Below the pieces are notes generated by a model, which saw only the letters and a program-made list of their open reading frames with translations, was not told the origin of the DNA and did not search any database. DNA of 64,000 nt from DASVEG01 sp035540495 (GTDB lineage Bacteria; Actinomycetota; Acidimicrobiia; Acidimicrobiales; CADCTF01): positions 1 through 64,000 of the forward strand of contig DATLGL010000029.1 in assembly GCA_035540495.1 (NCBI GenBank), read 5' to 3'. Shown here one piece after another: positions 24,928 through 33,085 of the stretch; within the stretch, counting starts at the first letter, position 1, and every line of letters begins with the position of its first letter. The position numbers and the translations under genes are program-made.

Positions 24928-26217
24928 CTACCCCTCGAGGCTCGGGAACCGAGCGTTGCGTTCCTCGACCGTCTCGAGCCAGACCGCCTCGCCGGTTCGG
25001 AGCGCATGTGCGGCTGGGAGGTCGGCGTCGACCGGCTCGTCTTTCAGGCGCCGCACGATCGGCTCGTCGTACCCGACCGTCGCGGGCACCTCGAGGCGAT
25101 CGTGTCCGGTGGCGAGCAACACGCCGCCGCCCGACGCGCCGAGCGCCTCCACGCCGGCGGTGATCACCGCGGTCGCGACGTCCTCTGTGGTGGAGGCCGC
25201 CGCAACGGCGACCGCGACCGCGTACAACCGGGCCGCGCGATCGGCGGAACGTCGCGCTGCCTCGGCGGTGTCGACCTCGGCGAGCAGCCGTTCTTCGAAC
25301 GGTTGCACCGGAGGCCGCGCGGCCCCCGCCTCGGCGGCCCGCAACTGCTTCACGATCTCGCCGATGTACCAGCGGCGGAACACGCGGTGCTGAGGAGGGC
25401 TCTCGAGCGTCAGGAGGCGGTTCGCCCGCGAGTAGGCATCGACCTCGTCGAGCGCGGCCAGGTAGGCCTCCGCCGCGTCGGCTGCGTCGGGGTGCAGGTG
25501 CAGCTCGACGAGGGTGTGCGCGGCTCCCGCGCGGGCTGCTTCGGTTGCGAGGGTCTTGATCTGCAGTCGAGCGTCCTCGAAACGATCGACGACGTCCTCG
25601 ATCAGGTCGACGAGCGGCGTGGCCACGGGATCCGTCGTCCCTGACCTATGTCCGCCCGACGCGAGCCGGAACTCGCGAACGAGGTTGTCGACGTGGCGCT
25701 TGGCCGCCACGAGCAGGTGCGTCGGCACCGGCCCGAGCGATACCTCCACCCGATCGGGTGATCGCGCTTCGGCGGCCCACTGCTCGGCGACCGCCGCCGT
25801 ATCGCCCGTGCTGAACGACTCGTCGTGGTCGGGGTCGAGCTCCGCCCACACGACCTTCCCGGTGTCGCCCGCTGGTTCGACCCCCCAACGCGCCGCGAGG
25901 TGCGCGACGAGGTCTATCCCGCGTCCCGTCATCGCGTCGCTCGACTCGACGGCCCGGAGCGGCGCTTGCCGGTTCCGGTCGCGGACCTCGATGCGGACGC
26001 CCGATGCGGTCGGGTCGACGGTGACGTGCGCTCGCCCGCCGCCGTGGAGCAGCGCGTTGGTGATCAGCTCCGTCGCGACGAGCTGCGCGGAATACGCGAG
26101 GTCGACGTCGTCGACGACCTGGCGGATGAGCCGCCGGGCGCGCCCGACCTCCGCATCCGACAGCACCTCGATGCTCACCGGCACCTCCGTACCCCCGGAA
26201 GTGCCGTCGTCCATCAC
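24928..26217 (-). CDS. Anti-sigma-type ATPase plus GAF regulator, truncated by TAG
   Basis: 429 residues to the stop. Residues 12-125 are an RsbW-like HATPase domain (N-box ELITNALLHGG, G-box GRGIDLVAHLAARWGV), used to bind sigma or anti-sigma partners. The middle has helical sequence with paired His/Arg, and residues 330-429 start a GAF domain (ITAGVEALGASGGGVLL). The GAF domain is cut at SLEG by TAG at 24928-24930, and the missing half follows in the same frame. Full length would be 538 codons, and a serine/threonine or PP2C output domain is absent even then. Whether the product is functional is open. Confidence 0.72.
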   Translation of the reverse strand: MMDDGTSGGTEVPVSIEVLSDAEVGRARRLIRQVVDDVDLAYSAQLVATELITNALLHGGGRAHVTVDPTASGVRIEVRDRNRQAPLRAVESSDAMTGRGIDLVAHLAARWGVEPAGDTGKVVWAELDPDHDESFSTGDTAAVAEQWAAEARSPDRVEVSLGPVPTHLLVAAKRHVDNLVREFRLASGGHRSGTTDPVATPLVDLIEDVVDRFEDARLQIKTLATEAARAGAAHTLVELHLHPDAADAAEAYLAALDEVDAYSRANRLLTLESPPQHRVFRRWYIGEIVKQLRAAEAGAARPPVQPFEERLLAEVDTAEAARRSADRAARLYAVAVAVAAASTTEDVATAVITAGVEALGASGGGVLLATGHDRLEVPATVGYDEPIVRRLKDEPVDADLPAAHALRTGEAVWLETVEERNARFPSLEG

Positions 26218-26325
26218 TGGCTACGCCGCCCGGCAACCATCACCCTGCAGCGTATGACGAGGCACCGAGCGCGCCCAAAGCGTCTCACGAGGGCGTGTCG
26301 ACCGCCGGTCGCAGCGAGAGGACTG

Positions 26326-26880
26326 CTACCGGGGCTCTTCGCGCACCCGCTCCTGCGGTCCACCCGACCACCAACCGTCGACGCGGCTGCGGTGCGCATC
26401 GCTCTCGAACTCGACCTTGACGCCGTTGACGTGCTCGGGCTCGACCTCGACGACGAACCCGCTGTTGGGTGTCGCCCACACGACGGACACTCCGTCCGGC
26501 GCGAACCGCAACGCGACGGAGCCGCCGGTGAGGTTGTACGTGCGTGTCTCGCTCACCGTCGATGACGACGGCGGTGCCGTGGTGGCCGAAGGGACAGGCG
26601 GGGCCGTGGGTGCCGTTGTCGTCGTCGTCGCCTCCGACGGAGGCATGGCCGCCGTGGTCGTGGACGACTCGGCCTCGGTCGCCGACGATGACGTCACCGC
26701 TGGCGGGCGTTCCTGCGCCGAAGCGTCGGCCGCCAGCGCTCGGAGCTCGCCCGCGGTGAGCGATGGCGGACGCTCGTCGGTCACCTGGCGAGTGACGATG
26801 CCGACGCCTTGCCACGCGATGGTTCCGGCGACGGCAGCCGCAGCGAGCCAAGCAGCCACGAACGTGAGCGTCCTTCGCAC
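26326..26880 (-). CDS. Membrane-anchored Thr/Ser/Pro-rich protein
   Basis: 184 residues. One N-terminal transmembrane segment (about 5-25) is followed by a low-complexity Thr/Ala/Pro/Ser linker (60-110) and a small C-terminal domain with GGSVALRFAPDGVSVVW and GFVVEVEPEHVNGVKVEF. The layout suggests an extracytoplasmic domain on a flexible stalk. It is divergent from a response regulator across 111 bases, which is the usual place for a target of the two-component system. I do not recognise a function. Confidence 0.7.
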   Translation of the reverse strand: MRRTLTFVAAWLAAAAVAGTIAWQGVGIVTRQVTDERPPSLTAGELRALAADASAQERPPAVTSSSATEAESSTTTAAMPPSEATTTTTAPTAPPVPSATTAPPSSSTVSETRTYNLTGGSVALRFAPDGVSVVWATPNSGFVVEVEPEHVNGVKVEFESDAHRSRVDGWWSGGPQERVREEPR

Positions 26881-26900
26881 CCTCTCATAGTCGTCGCGAT

Positions 26901-26942
26901 CGTCCTAGGACGTGATCAGCCGGCTCCTAAGTTCTCCCTAAG
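26901..26942. promoter_or_regulatory. Palindrome and 11-base-spaced direct repeats before the response regulator
   Basis: CGTCCTAGGACG at 26901-26912 is a perfect 12-base palindrome. CCTAAG occurs at 26926-26931 and again at 26937-26942, exactly 11 bases apart, on the same strand. Same-face direct repeats of one helical turn are typical sites for OmpR/PhoB-family regulators, so this is a candidate self-regulatory site. TAGCGT at 26980-26985 could be the -10 element. Confidence 0.45.
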
Positions 26943-26991
26943 CACCGGCTGCGGTGGCAGCGCGCGGTCGGTCGACGCCTAGCGTTGGGTC

Positions 26992-27678
26992 GTGGTCAGC
27001 GTGCTCATCGTCGAGGACGACCAGCACATCCGCCAGTCGCTGACGCTCGAGCTCTCGGAGTCGGGCCACGCAGTCACGGCCGTGGCCTCCGGAGCTGATG
27101 CGTTGAAGACCGCCGTCGAGTGGCGCCCGGACGTCGTCGTGCTCGACCTGGGGCTTCCTGATCTCGATGGTGCCGACGTCCTCCGGATGCTTCGCGGCGT
27201 GTCGGACGTGGCGGTGATCGTCGCCACAGCTCGCGACGACGAGAACGAGATCGTCCGCCTGCTCGACGCAGGAGCCGACGACTACGTCGTCAAGCCGTTC
27301 CGCGGCTCCCACATCGAGGCGCGGATCCGAGCGGTGCTGCGGCGGGCGAGGAGTGACGACGAGCGAGACGGACCGCTCACCGTCGGCGACCTACGGATCG
27401 ACGAGCGTCGCCGGACCGCCACCTTCGAGGGACGCCAGCTCGACTTGAGCCGGCTCGAGTTCGACCTCCTGGCCCACCTCGCCCGTCGCAGCCCGGACGT
27501 CGTGACGCGGCAGGATCTGCTCGCCGAGGTCTGGCGCAACCCCTACGGCGGCGGCGACAAGACGATCGACGTCCACCTGTCGTGGCTGCGCCGAAAGCTG
27601 GGGGAGACGGCCGCCGATCCCCGGTACCTCCACACGGTGCGAGGGGTGGGTGTGAAGCTCGATCCCGAGGCGCGGTGA
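26992..27678 (+). CDS. OmpR-family response regulator
   Basis: 228 residues. The receiver domain has the acidic pair Asp9-Asp10, the phosphoacceptor Asp52 in VVVLDLGLPD, and Lys101 in YVVKPF. The C-terminal winged helix (about 128-225) includes LSRLEFDLLAHLARR and KTIDVHLSWLRRKLGE. It starts at GTG 26992, six bases after TAGCGT, so the mRNA may be leaderless. Its stop overlaps the histidine kinase GTG (GTGA), so the two form a coupled two-component operon. The signal is unknown. Confidence 0.92.
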   Translation: MVSVLIVEDDQHIRQSLTLELSESGHAVTAVASGADALKTAVEWRPDVVVLDLGLPDLDGADVLRMLRGVSDVAVIVATARDDENEIVRLLDAGADDYVVKPFRGSHIEARIRAVLRRARSDDERDGPLTVGDLRIDERRRTATFEGRQLDLSRLEFDLLAHLARRSPDVVTRQDLLAEVWRNPYGGGDKTIDVHLSWLRRKLGETAADPRYLHTVRGVGVKLDPEAR

Positions 27679-28958
27679 GGCGGCGGCTGCTCGCCGTCGT
27701 CGTCGCGACGAGCCTCCTCGTGGTCGTCGCGTTCGCCCTGCCGCTCGCGGCGCTCGTGCGGTCGGTGGCGCGAGACCGCGCCATCACCGCGGCGGAACGG
27801 GACGCCTCAGCGCTCGCTCCGGTGCTCGCGACCACCACCGATCGAGACCTCCTGCTCAGTGCGCTGGAGCGCACCACGCTGGGGGCAGATGGGCGGTTGA
27901 CGGTCGTGCTCCCGGATGGGACGCAGGTCGGCGACCAGACCCCGCTCGGCAACGACGCGCTCGTCGCGGCGCGACGTCGCGCCTTCAGCACCGCTACGTC
28001 GGCTGGGATCGCGATCTTCTCGCCGGTCATCACCGGCGGGGGTGAGGTCTCGGTGATCCGCGGACGCGTTCCGTCGGATGTCCTCGATGCCGGGGTCATC
28101 GAGGCGTGGCTCGCACTGGCGGCGGTGGCAGTGGTACTCGTCGTCGCAGCTGCGCTCGTCGCCGACCGCCTCGCCCGCTCGATGACGCGAGAGGCCGATG
28201 CCGTCGCGTCGACGGCGCGAGCACTCGCCGGCGGCGACGCGCTCGTTCGTGCGACACCCGGGGCCACGCCCGAGCTCGCCGACGTCGCGGCCGCGCTCAA
28301 CCTCTTGGCCGATCGGATCGACGCACTGCGTTCGACTGAACGCGAACGCGTCGCTGATCTCTCGCACCGGCTGCGGACGCCGCTGACGGCCCTCCGGCTC
28401 GACGCCGACCGGGCTGGTGCGCCCGAGCTGGTGGCCGGCGTCGATCGGCTCGAGGCGGAGATCACCGAGCTGATCCGATCGGCCCGCCGTCCGTTGCACC
28501 AAAGCCCCGTTGGTGCTCGGTGCGACGCCGTGGCCGTCGTCTCCGACCGAGCGGCCTACTGGGCGCCGCTGGCCGAAGACGACGGGCGGGAGTGGTCGCT
28601 GATCGCGCCCGACGCACCGGTCGAGGTGGCGGTCGACGGGCCGGAGCTGGCGGCCGCGATCGATGCGCTCGTCGGGAACGTCTTCTCGCACACAGCCGAC
28701 GGCACGGCGTACGTCCTGCGCGTCGAGATCGACGGAGGCGAGGTGGTCGTCGTGGTCGACGACGGCGGAGCCGGCATCGATGCCCCGGGCGAGATGGTGG
28801 CCCGCGGTGGCACCGGCGGGGCGTCGACGGGTCTCGGGCTCGACATCGTGCGCCAGACGGCCGAGGCCGCCGGTGGCGCGCTGGTGGTGGGCGCGAGCCC
28901 GGAAGGCGGGGCGCGAGTCGGCGTCCGGCTGCCGGTTGTCAGCCGGTCAGCGAGCTGA
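27675..28958 (+). CDS. Sensor histidine kinase
   Basis: 427 residues. Two membrane segments (about 5-27 and 142-164) enclose an extracytoplasmic sensor of about 110 residues. A HAMP-like linker precedes the dimerisation helix with His231 in DLSHRLRTPL. The ATPase domain has the N box (LVGNVFSHT), the G1 box (VDDGGAGID) and GLGLDIV. It is coupled to the OmpR regulator by a four-base overlap. The last 20 bases overlap the 3' end of the convergent ParB-like gene. Confidence 0.92.
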   Translation: MRRRLLAVVVATSLLVVVAFALPLAALVRSVARDRAITAAERDASALAPVLATTTDRDLLLSALERTTLGADGRLTVVLPDGTQVGDQTPLGNDALVAARRRAFSTATSAGIAIFSPVITGGGEVSVIRGRVPSDVLDAGVIEAWLALAAVAVVLVVAAALVADRLARSMTREADAVASTARALAGGDALVRATPGATPELADVAAALNLLADRIDALRSTERERVADLSHRLRTPLTALRLDADRAGAPELVAGVDRLEAEITELIRSARRPLHQSPVGARCDAVAVVSDRAAYWAPLAEDDGREWSLIAPDAPVEVAVDGPELAAAIDALVGNVFSHTADGTAYVLRVEIDGGEVVVVVDDGGAGIDAPGEMVARGGTGGASTGLGLDIVRQTAEAAGGALVVGASPEGGARVGVRLPVVSRSAS

Positions 28959-29403
28959 CGACCGACTCGAAGCGAACGCGGGAGTCTTCGTCCTCGAACC
29001 CGACGACGGCCCATGCCTCCTCGCGGCCGGCGCGGCGCAGGCTCTCGACGCGGTGGTTGCCGTCTTCGAGCACGAGCCCCTCGTCCTTGAACGCGACGAC
29101 GACGGGCGGCGGCTCCCACCCGCCGGCGATGCGTTCCGCCATGTCGTCGACGCGGTCGTCCCAGTACTCGTCGTCGACCGGACACAGCACGGGCTCGTCC
29201 GGCGGACCGGCGAGCCGGTTGAGGCGGTCGATGGGCAGGACCAGGGGGCCGGTCCACCAGTGCAGACGGTCGGACAGGATCTCCGCGAGGTCGGCGTTGT
29301 CGCTGCCCGGGCTGGCGAGGAACTCGGCGACCCATGCGTCGAGGTCTCCACGCTCAGCGGCGGCCCTTGCGGTTTCGACGGAGTAGGTGCGGCCATCGCT
29401 CAT
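28939..29403 (-). CDS. ParB/Srx-like fold protein
   Basis: 154 residues, soluble. The C-terminal part reads VVVAFKDEGLVLEDGNHRVESLRRAG, matching the ParB-type N-terminal nuclease/sulfiredoxin-like motif in which a D-G-N/H-R loop binds nucleotide. The N-terminal half is acidic helical sequence with a Trp-rich patch (LHWWTGPLVLP). No DNA-binding ParB domain is present, so it is not a partition protein. It starts at ATG 29403, six bases after the phosphatase stop on the same strand. Role unknown. Confidence 0.7.
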   Translation of the reverse strand: MSDGRTYSVETARAAAERGDLDAWVAEFLASPGSDNADLAEILSDRLHWWTGPLVLPIDRLNRLAGPPDEPVLCPVDDEYWDDRVDDMAERIAGGWEPPPVVVAFKDEGLVLEDGNHRVESLRRAGREEAWAVVGFEDEDSRVRFESVVSSLTG

Positions 29404-29409
29404 GACCCT

Positions 29410-30063
29410 TCACGTACCCACAACCGCCGGCAGCAGTCCTTGCAGGTGGGCCGTCTCGTTGAACGAGTGCAGGGTCCACCGGTTCAGCACCGGATCGTGC
29501 TCCCACTCGGTGAGGCCGGTGTTCGTCGGGCGGAGCTGCGTCGCGGCCGCGGTGCGAGGCACACCGAGCAGCACCCGCAGCGACGCCATGATCACCCCGG
29601 CGTGGCACGCAGCCACGACGGTCTTGCCCTCGTACTCCGACGCCACCCGCTCGAGCATCCTCTCGACCCGGTCGTGGAAGCTGTTCAAGCTCTCGCCTTC
29701 CGGAGCGAAGACCCGGTCTGGCTCGGCCTCCATGTCGAAGGAGCCGTAGCGGGTCGCGTACTCGGTCCACTCGAGCCCGTCGGCTTCCCCCGTGTGGACC
29801 TCGCACAGATCGCACGCCTGGTCGAAGGCCTCGAGCCCGAGGCCGGGGGCGATGATCTGCGCGGTTTCGATGGCGCGGGGGAGCGTGCTCGCGAGGAGGA
29901 CGTCGGCTTTGACGCGGCCGGTGCGCGCGAGGTGGTCGCGAAGCGCTTCGGCCTGGCGGCGGCCGTGTTCGGTGAGGCCGGCGCACCCGCGCTCGCCGGA
30001 GATCACTCCGTGGAAGCCGGCGTGTGCCTCGCCGTGGCGGACGAGTACGAGTCGCATCGACAC
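29410..30063 (-). CDS. Histidine phosphatase family protein
   Basis: 217 residues of the phosphoglycerate-mutase-like superfamily. The phosphoacceptor is in LVRHGEAHAG near residue 9, the second His in VVAACHAGV near 155, and the acidic partner in FAPEGES near 120. Family members hydrolyse phosphate esters in metabolism or signalling. GTG 30063 has GGAGG seven bases upstream; ATG 30057 is an alternative. It follows a TetR gene and precedes the ParB-like gene on the same strand. The substrate is unknown. Confidence 0.83.
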   Translation of the reverse strand: MSMRLVLVRHGEAHAGFHGVISGERGCAGLTEHGRRQAEALRDHLARTGRVKADVLLASTLPRAIETAQIIAPGLGLEAFDQACDLCEVHTGEADGLEWTEYATRYGSFDMEAEPDRVFAPEGESLNSFHDRVERMLERVASEYEGKTVVAACHAGVIMASLRVLLGVPRTAAATQLRPTNTGLTEWEHDPVLNRWTLHSFNETAHLQGLLPAVVGT

Positions 30064-30100
30064 ACGTATTCCCCTCCTGGCGCCGTCACCAACAGCACGG

Positions 30101-30667
30101 TCAGGGGCGGTCGCAGTCGACGATGGCCTGCAGGGCCTCTCGGAGAAGGGTCTCCGGGTCGCGCACGGACCGGGCTCCGGTCGCGCCGATCAAGTACGAC
30201 GAGAACACCTCCCAACCCAGCACGAGTGACTGGAGCAGCGCGGCGGTCGACACCGGATCGCACCAGGGAGCATCGCGCTCCAACGCCGCAACGAGCGCTT
30301 TGGCGATGGGGAACTCGCGTTTGAGGCTAAGAGCATCGATGTCATCGAGGATGATGCCGGCGAAGAGCCGTCCGGACCTGTGGCGGTGGCCTGCCGCGAG
30401 CCAGTCGAGGAGCTCGACGAGCGTCGTCTTGCCGTCGAGCGCGGCGGCGGCGCGCATGCCGTGGCGATCGAGCACCAGTGCGACCACTTCGTCCTTCGAA
30501 CCCACGTACCGGTGGATGAGGCCCAGGTTCACGTCGGCTTCTGCGGCGACGTCCCGAAGCGACACCGCAGCAGGGCCCCGCGCCATGAACAGCCGGTGCG
30601 CCGCGGCCCCGATCGCATCGACGATCTCGTCTGCGGTGCGGCGGCTCGCCGGCCGCGCTGCGGTCAC
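30101..30667 (-). CDS. TetR-family regulator of the alkylsulfatase operon
   Basis: 188 residues. The N-terminal helix-turn-helix reads VSLRDVAAEADVNLGLIHRYVGSKDEVV. The rest is the usual helical ligand-binding domain. Its GTG (30667) overlaps the stop of the sulfatase gene (GTGA), so it is expressed with it. A 22-base palindrome at 32583-32604 before the operon is the obvious operator, which would make the repressor control its own operon and the divergent thioesterase. The inducer could be the sulfate ester or the freed alcohol; that is inference. Confidence 0.85.
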   Translation of the reverse strand: MTAARPASRRTADEIVDAIGAAAHRLFMARGPAAVSLRDVAAEADVNLGLIHRYVGSKDEVVALVLDRHGMRAAAALDGKTTLVELLDWLAAGHRHRSGRLFAGIILDDIDALSLKREFPIAKALVAALERDAPWCDPVSTAALLQSLVLGWEVFSSYLIGATGARSVRDPETLLREALQAIVDCDRP

Positions 30668-32565
30668 GGCTCGATGATGTTGAAGCCAGGGCGCGGCGGG
30701 TCGAACAGACCGAACAGCCGGGCGAGCGCGTCGCCGTCGCCGTCGATCGTCAGCTCGCCGCGCTCGACGGCTGACCCGATCGAGGTCGGGTCGACGAGCA
30801 TCGCGGTGAGGGTGTCCCTCGGCATCGTGAGGACGACCTCGGCGTCGTCATCGAGCGACGGCCATGCGTTGAGGGCCGCGTTCTCGAGTCGCAGCGTCCA
30901 CTCCTCGTCGATGTCAGGGAAGCGCCAGCCGATGACCGCGGTGTGTCCGTCGGCTCGCGGGCCGTCGAGGCGGACGCCGAGGAGGTCGAACACCATCTCG
31001 ATGGTCATCGCCTTGAGCAAGGGCGCCGCCTGCCGCACGCCAGCGCCGATCGCGCCGCCCGGCGTTCCCTTCCTGAGCTCCTTCGCTCCGGTGAGGTAGA
31101 AGTTGCGCCACGGCCCCGACTCGGCCTGGTAGCCGAGCTGCTCGAGCGCCTGCGCCTGCAGTTCGCGCGCTTCGGTGTTGGCGGGATCGGCGAACACGAC
31201 GTGGTTCACCACCTCCGCCACCCACCGGTAGTCGCCGCGGTCGAAGTCCGACCTCGCCCGTTCGAGCACCGCGGTCGCGCCACCCATGTACTCGACGTAC
31301 CGCTTCGCTGCGGGCTCCGGCGGCAGCGGATGGAGGTGGGCGGGGTTGCCGTCGAACCAGCCGAGGTAGCGCTGGTAGACGGCCTTCGCGTTGTGGTTGA
31401 CCGTGCCGTAGTAGCCGCGGTTGCCGAACTCGCCGGCGAGCGACGGCGGCAGGTCGAGCTCCTCGGCGATCTCGGTGGCGACGAACCCCTGGTTCGCCAG
31501 CCGCATCGTCTGGTCGTGCAGGTACTTGTACGTGTCGCGCTGTGTCCGCAGGTAGTGCTTCACGTCGCCGGCACCGAAGCGCGGCCACCCGTGGCTGGCG
31601 AACACGAGGTCGCTCGAGTCGCCGAAGAGGCGCAGCGCCTCGTTGATGTACTTGCTCCACGCGAGCGCGTCTCGCACCTGAGCCCCACGCAACGTGTAGA
31701 GGTTGTGCATCACGCTGGTGCAGTTCTCGGCTGCGCAGAACGCCCGCAGTTCGGGGAAGTGGAACATCATCTCGGCCGGCGCCTCGGCGTCCGGCGTGAA
31801 CTGGAAGACGATGCGCACGCCATCGAGGACGAGCTCCTCGCCGGTCGCCGACACCTCGTGCGTCGGACCGACCAGGCTCAACGACCCCGGTGGGATCGAG
31901 CGCCCGAGCCCGCAGTCGACCTGTCCGAGCGGCCCGCGCTCGAGGTGGTTGCCGTACATGTAGCCCGACCGGCGCATCATCGCCGGACCCGCGATCACGT
32001 TCTCCGCCACCGCCTCCACCAGGAAGCCCTTCGGCGCCACGATCGGGATCTGGCGTTCACGCAGCTCCTCGAGATCGATGACCCCGGCCAGACCGGCGAA
32101 GTGATCGAGGTGGCTGTGGGTGTAGATGACCGCAACCACCGGGCGTTCACCGAGGTGCTCTCGCACGAGGTCCATGGCCGCTCGTGCGGTCTCGGTCGAC
32201 GTCAACGGATCGATGACGATCCATCCCGTGTCGCCCTCGATCAGGCTGAGGTTCGAGATGTCGTAGCCGCGCACCTGGTAGATGCGCTCCCGCAGTTCGT
32301 AGAGGCCGTGCTCACGGTTCAGGCGGGCCTGTCGCCACAAGCTCGGGTTCACCGAGTCAGGCAGCTCTCCATCGAGGAAGTTCCAGTCGTCCGTGTCGAG
32401 GATGACGCCGCCGTGAGTGTCGTGCTGCAAGACGAGGCGATCGAGTCCGGCGATCCGCCCGGTCCGCAGCCGCTCGAGGTCACCGGGATCGTCGAGCGGG
32501 AGATCCGCTGCGAACGATCGATTGGCTGCTGCGGTGACGTCGGTGGCTGGTTGCGAGAGCGCCAT
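30664..32565 (-). CDS. Metallo-beta-lactamase-fold alkylsulfatase (SdsA/BDS1-like)
   Basis: 633 residues. The N-terminal metallo-beta-lactamase domain has His150-Ser-His152-Leu-Asp154-His155, the two-zinc motif, and a second set in AENCTSVMHNLYT near 290. A helical dimerisation domain follows (NHNAKAVYQRYLGWFDGNPAHLHP near 420), and the last 120 residues are SCP2-like and bind the alkyl chain. Enzymes of this family cleave alkyl sulfates such as SDS. There is no signal peptide, so it acts inside the cell. ATG 32565 is supported by the family start; the open frame to 32742 crosses the divergent gene. Coupled to a TetR gene. Confidence 0.88.
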   Translation of the reverse strand: MALSQPATDVTAAANRSFAADLPLDDPGDLERLRTGRIAGLDRLVLQHDTHGGVILDTDDWNFLDGELPDSVNPSLWRQARLNREHGLYELRERIYQVRGYDISNLSLIEGDTGWIVIDPLTSTETARAAMDLVREHLGERPVVAVIYTHSHLDHFAGLAGVIDLEELRERQIPIVAPKGFLVEAVAENVIAGPAMMRRSGYMYGNHLERGPLGQVDCGLGRSIPPGSLSLVGPTHEVSATGEELVLDGVRIVFQFTPDAEAPAEMMFHFPELRAFCAAENCTSVMHNLYTLRGAQVRDALAWSKYINEALRLFGDSSDLVFASHGWPRFGAGDVKHYLRTQRDTYKYLHDQTMRLANQGFVATEIAEELDLPPSLAGEFGNRGYYGTVNHNAKAVYQRYLGWFDGNPAHLHPLPPEPAAKRYVEYMGGATAVLERARSDFDRGDYRWVAEVVNHVVFADPANTEARELQAQALEQLGYQAESGPWRNFYLTGAKELRKGTPGGAIGAGVRQAAPLLKAMTIEMVFDLLGVRLDGPRADGHTAVIGWRFPDIDEEWTLRLENAALNAWPSLDDDAEVVLTMPRDTLTAMLVDPTSIGSAVERGELTIDGDGDALARLFGLFDPPRPGFNIIEP

Positions 32566-32582
32566 GCCGCCGGTGTACCAGT

Positions 32583-32604
32583 CTGGTAGACGTTTGTCTA
32601 CCAG
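32583..32604. promoter_or_regulatory. Perfect palindrome, likely TetR operator
   Basis: CTGGTAGAC (32583-32591) and GTCTACCAG (32596-32604) are perfect inverted copies around GTTT. It lies between the alkylsulfatase-tetR operon and the divergent thioesterase and overlaps both likely promoters, so one repressor could control both directions. Confidence 0.75.
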
Positions 32605-32622
32605 CTGGGTGCTCGGTACCGT
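32594..32622 (+). promoter_or_regulatory. Promoter of the thioesterase gene
   Basis: TTGTCT (32594-32599) and TACCGT (32617-32622) are 17 bases apart, with ATG 32629 six bases after the -10. This spacing predicts a leaderless transcript. On the minus strand TAGACA and TACACC at the same spacing point to the sulfatase ATG 32565, six bases further, though that -10 is weaker. Confidence 0.5.
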
Positions 32623-32628
32623 CTCGTC

Positions 32629-33051
32629 ATGAGCGACGGCGATGCGGCAGCTGCCCAGGCGACCACCTTCTTCGGCCCTCTGGTGCCGGGCCAACTCGGG
32701 TGTGTGTTCGACTCGGTCAGCGCCGACCTGGTCGTGGGTCACATCGACGTCACGCCGAACCTCATCGCCGGCACCGGGTTCCTGTTCGCGCCGGCCGTCG
32801 TCGCGCTCGCCGACACATGTGCCGCAATCGGGTGTGGACGCAACATCCCCGACGACGCGTCGTTCACGACGATCGAGCTGAAGAGCAACTTCCTGTCGTC
32901 AGCCCGTGTCGGTGAACGTGTCGTGTGCCGTTGCACTCCCGCACACCTCGGTCGCCAGACGCACGTCTGGGACGCCGAGGTGGTGAACGAGTCGACCGGG
33001 CGGGTGATGGCGCTGTTCCGGTGCACGCAGATGGTGCTCCACCCGCGGTGA
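32629..33051 (+). CDS. PaaI-type hotdog thioesterase
   Basis: 140 residues, a single hotdog fold of the PaaI/4HBT type. The helix has APAVVALADTCAAIG near 55-70, the conserved acid region of this group, and the sheet contains FTTIELKSNFLSSARVGERV. Such enzymes hydrolyse aryl- or acyl-CoA. It begins at ATG 32629 directly after the promoter elements and is divergent from the alkylsulfatase operon, whose palindrome it shares. It may process the fatty-acyl product formed after desulfation, which is inference. Confidence 0.82.
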   Translation: MSDGDAAAAQATTFFGPLVPGQLGCVFDSVSADLVVGHIDVTPNLIAGTGFLFAPAVVALADTCAAIGCGRNIPDDASFTTIELKSNFLSSARVGERVVCRCTPAHLGRQTHVWDAEVVNESTGRVMALFRCTQMVLHPR

Positions 33052-33085
33052 GCTTCTACGCGCTCGACGCTTCTACGCGCTCGAC
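33052..33085. repeat. 17-base tandem duplication between convergent genes
   Basis: GCTTCTACGCGCTCGAC occurs twice in a row (33052-33068 and 33069-33085). The second copy includes the stop codon and last codons of the FMN-protein gene on the minus strand; the first lies just past the thioesterase stop. It looks like a recent slippage event. Confidence 0.85.

Noticed and set aside
28939..29403. Partition protein ParB
   Set aside because: No ParB DNA-binding domain, no ParA or parS-like repeats; only the small ParB/Srx-like fold is visible.
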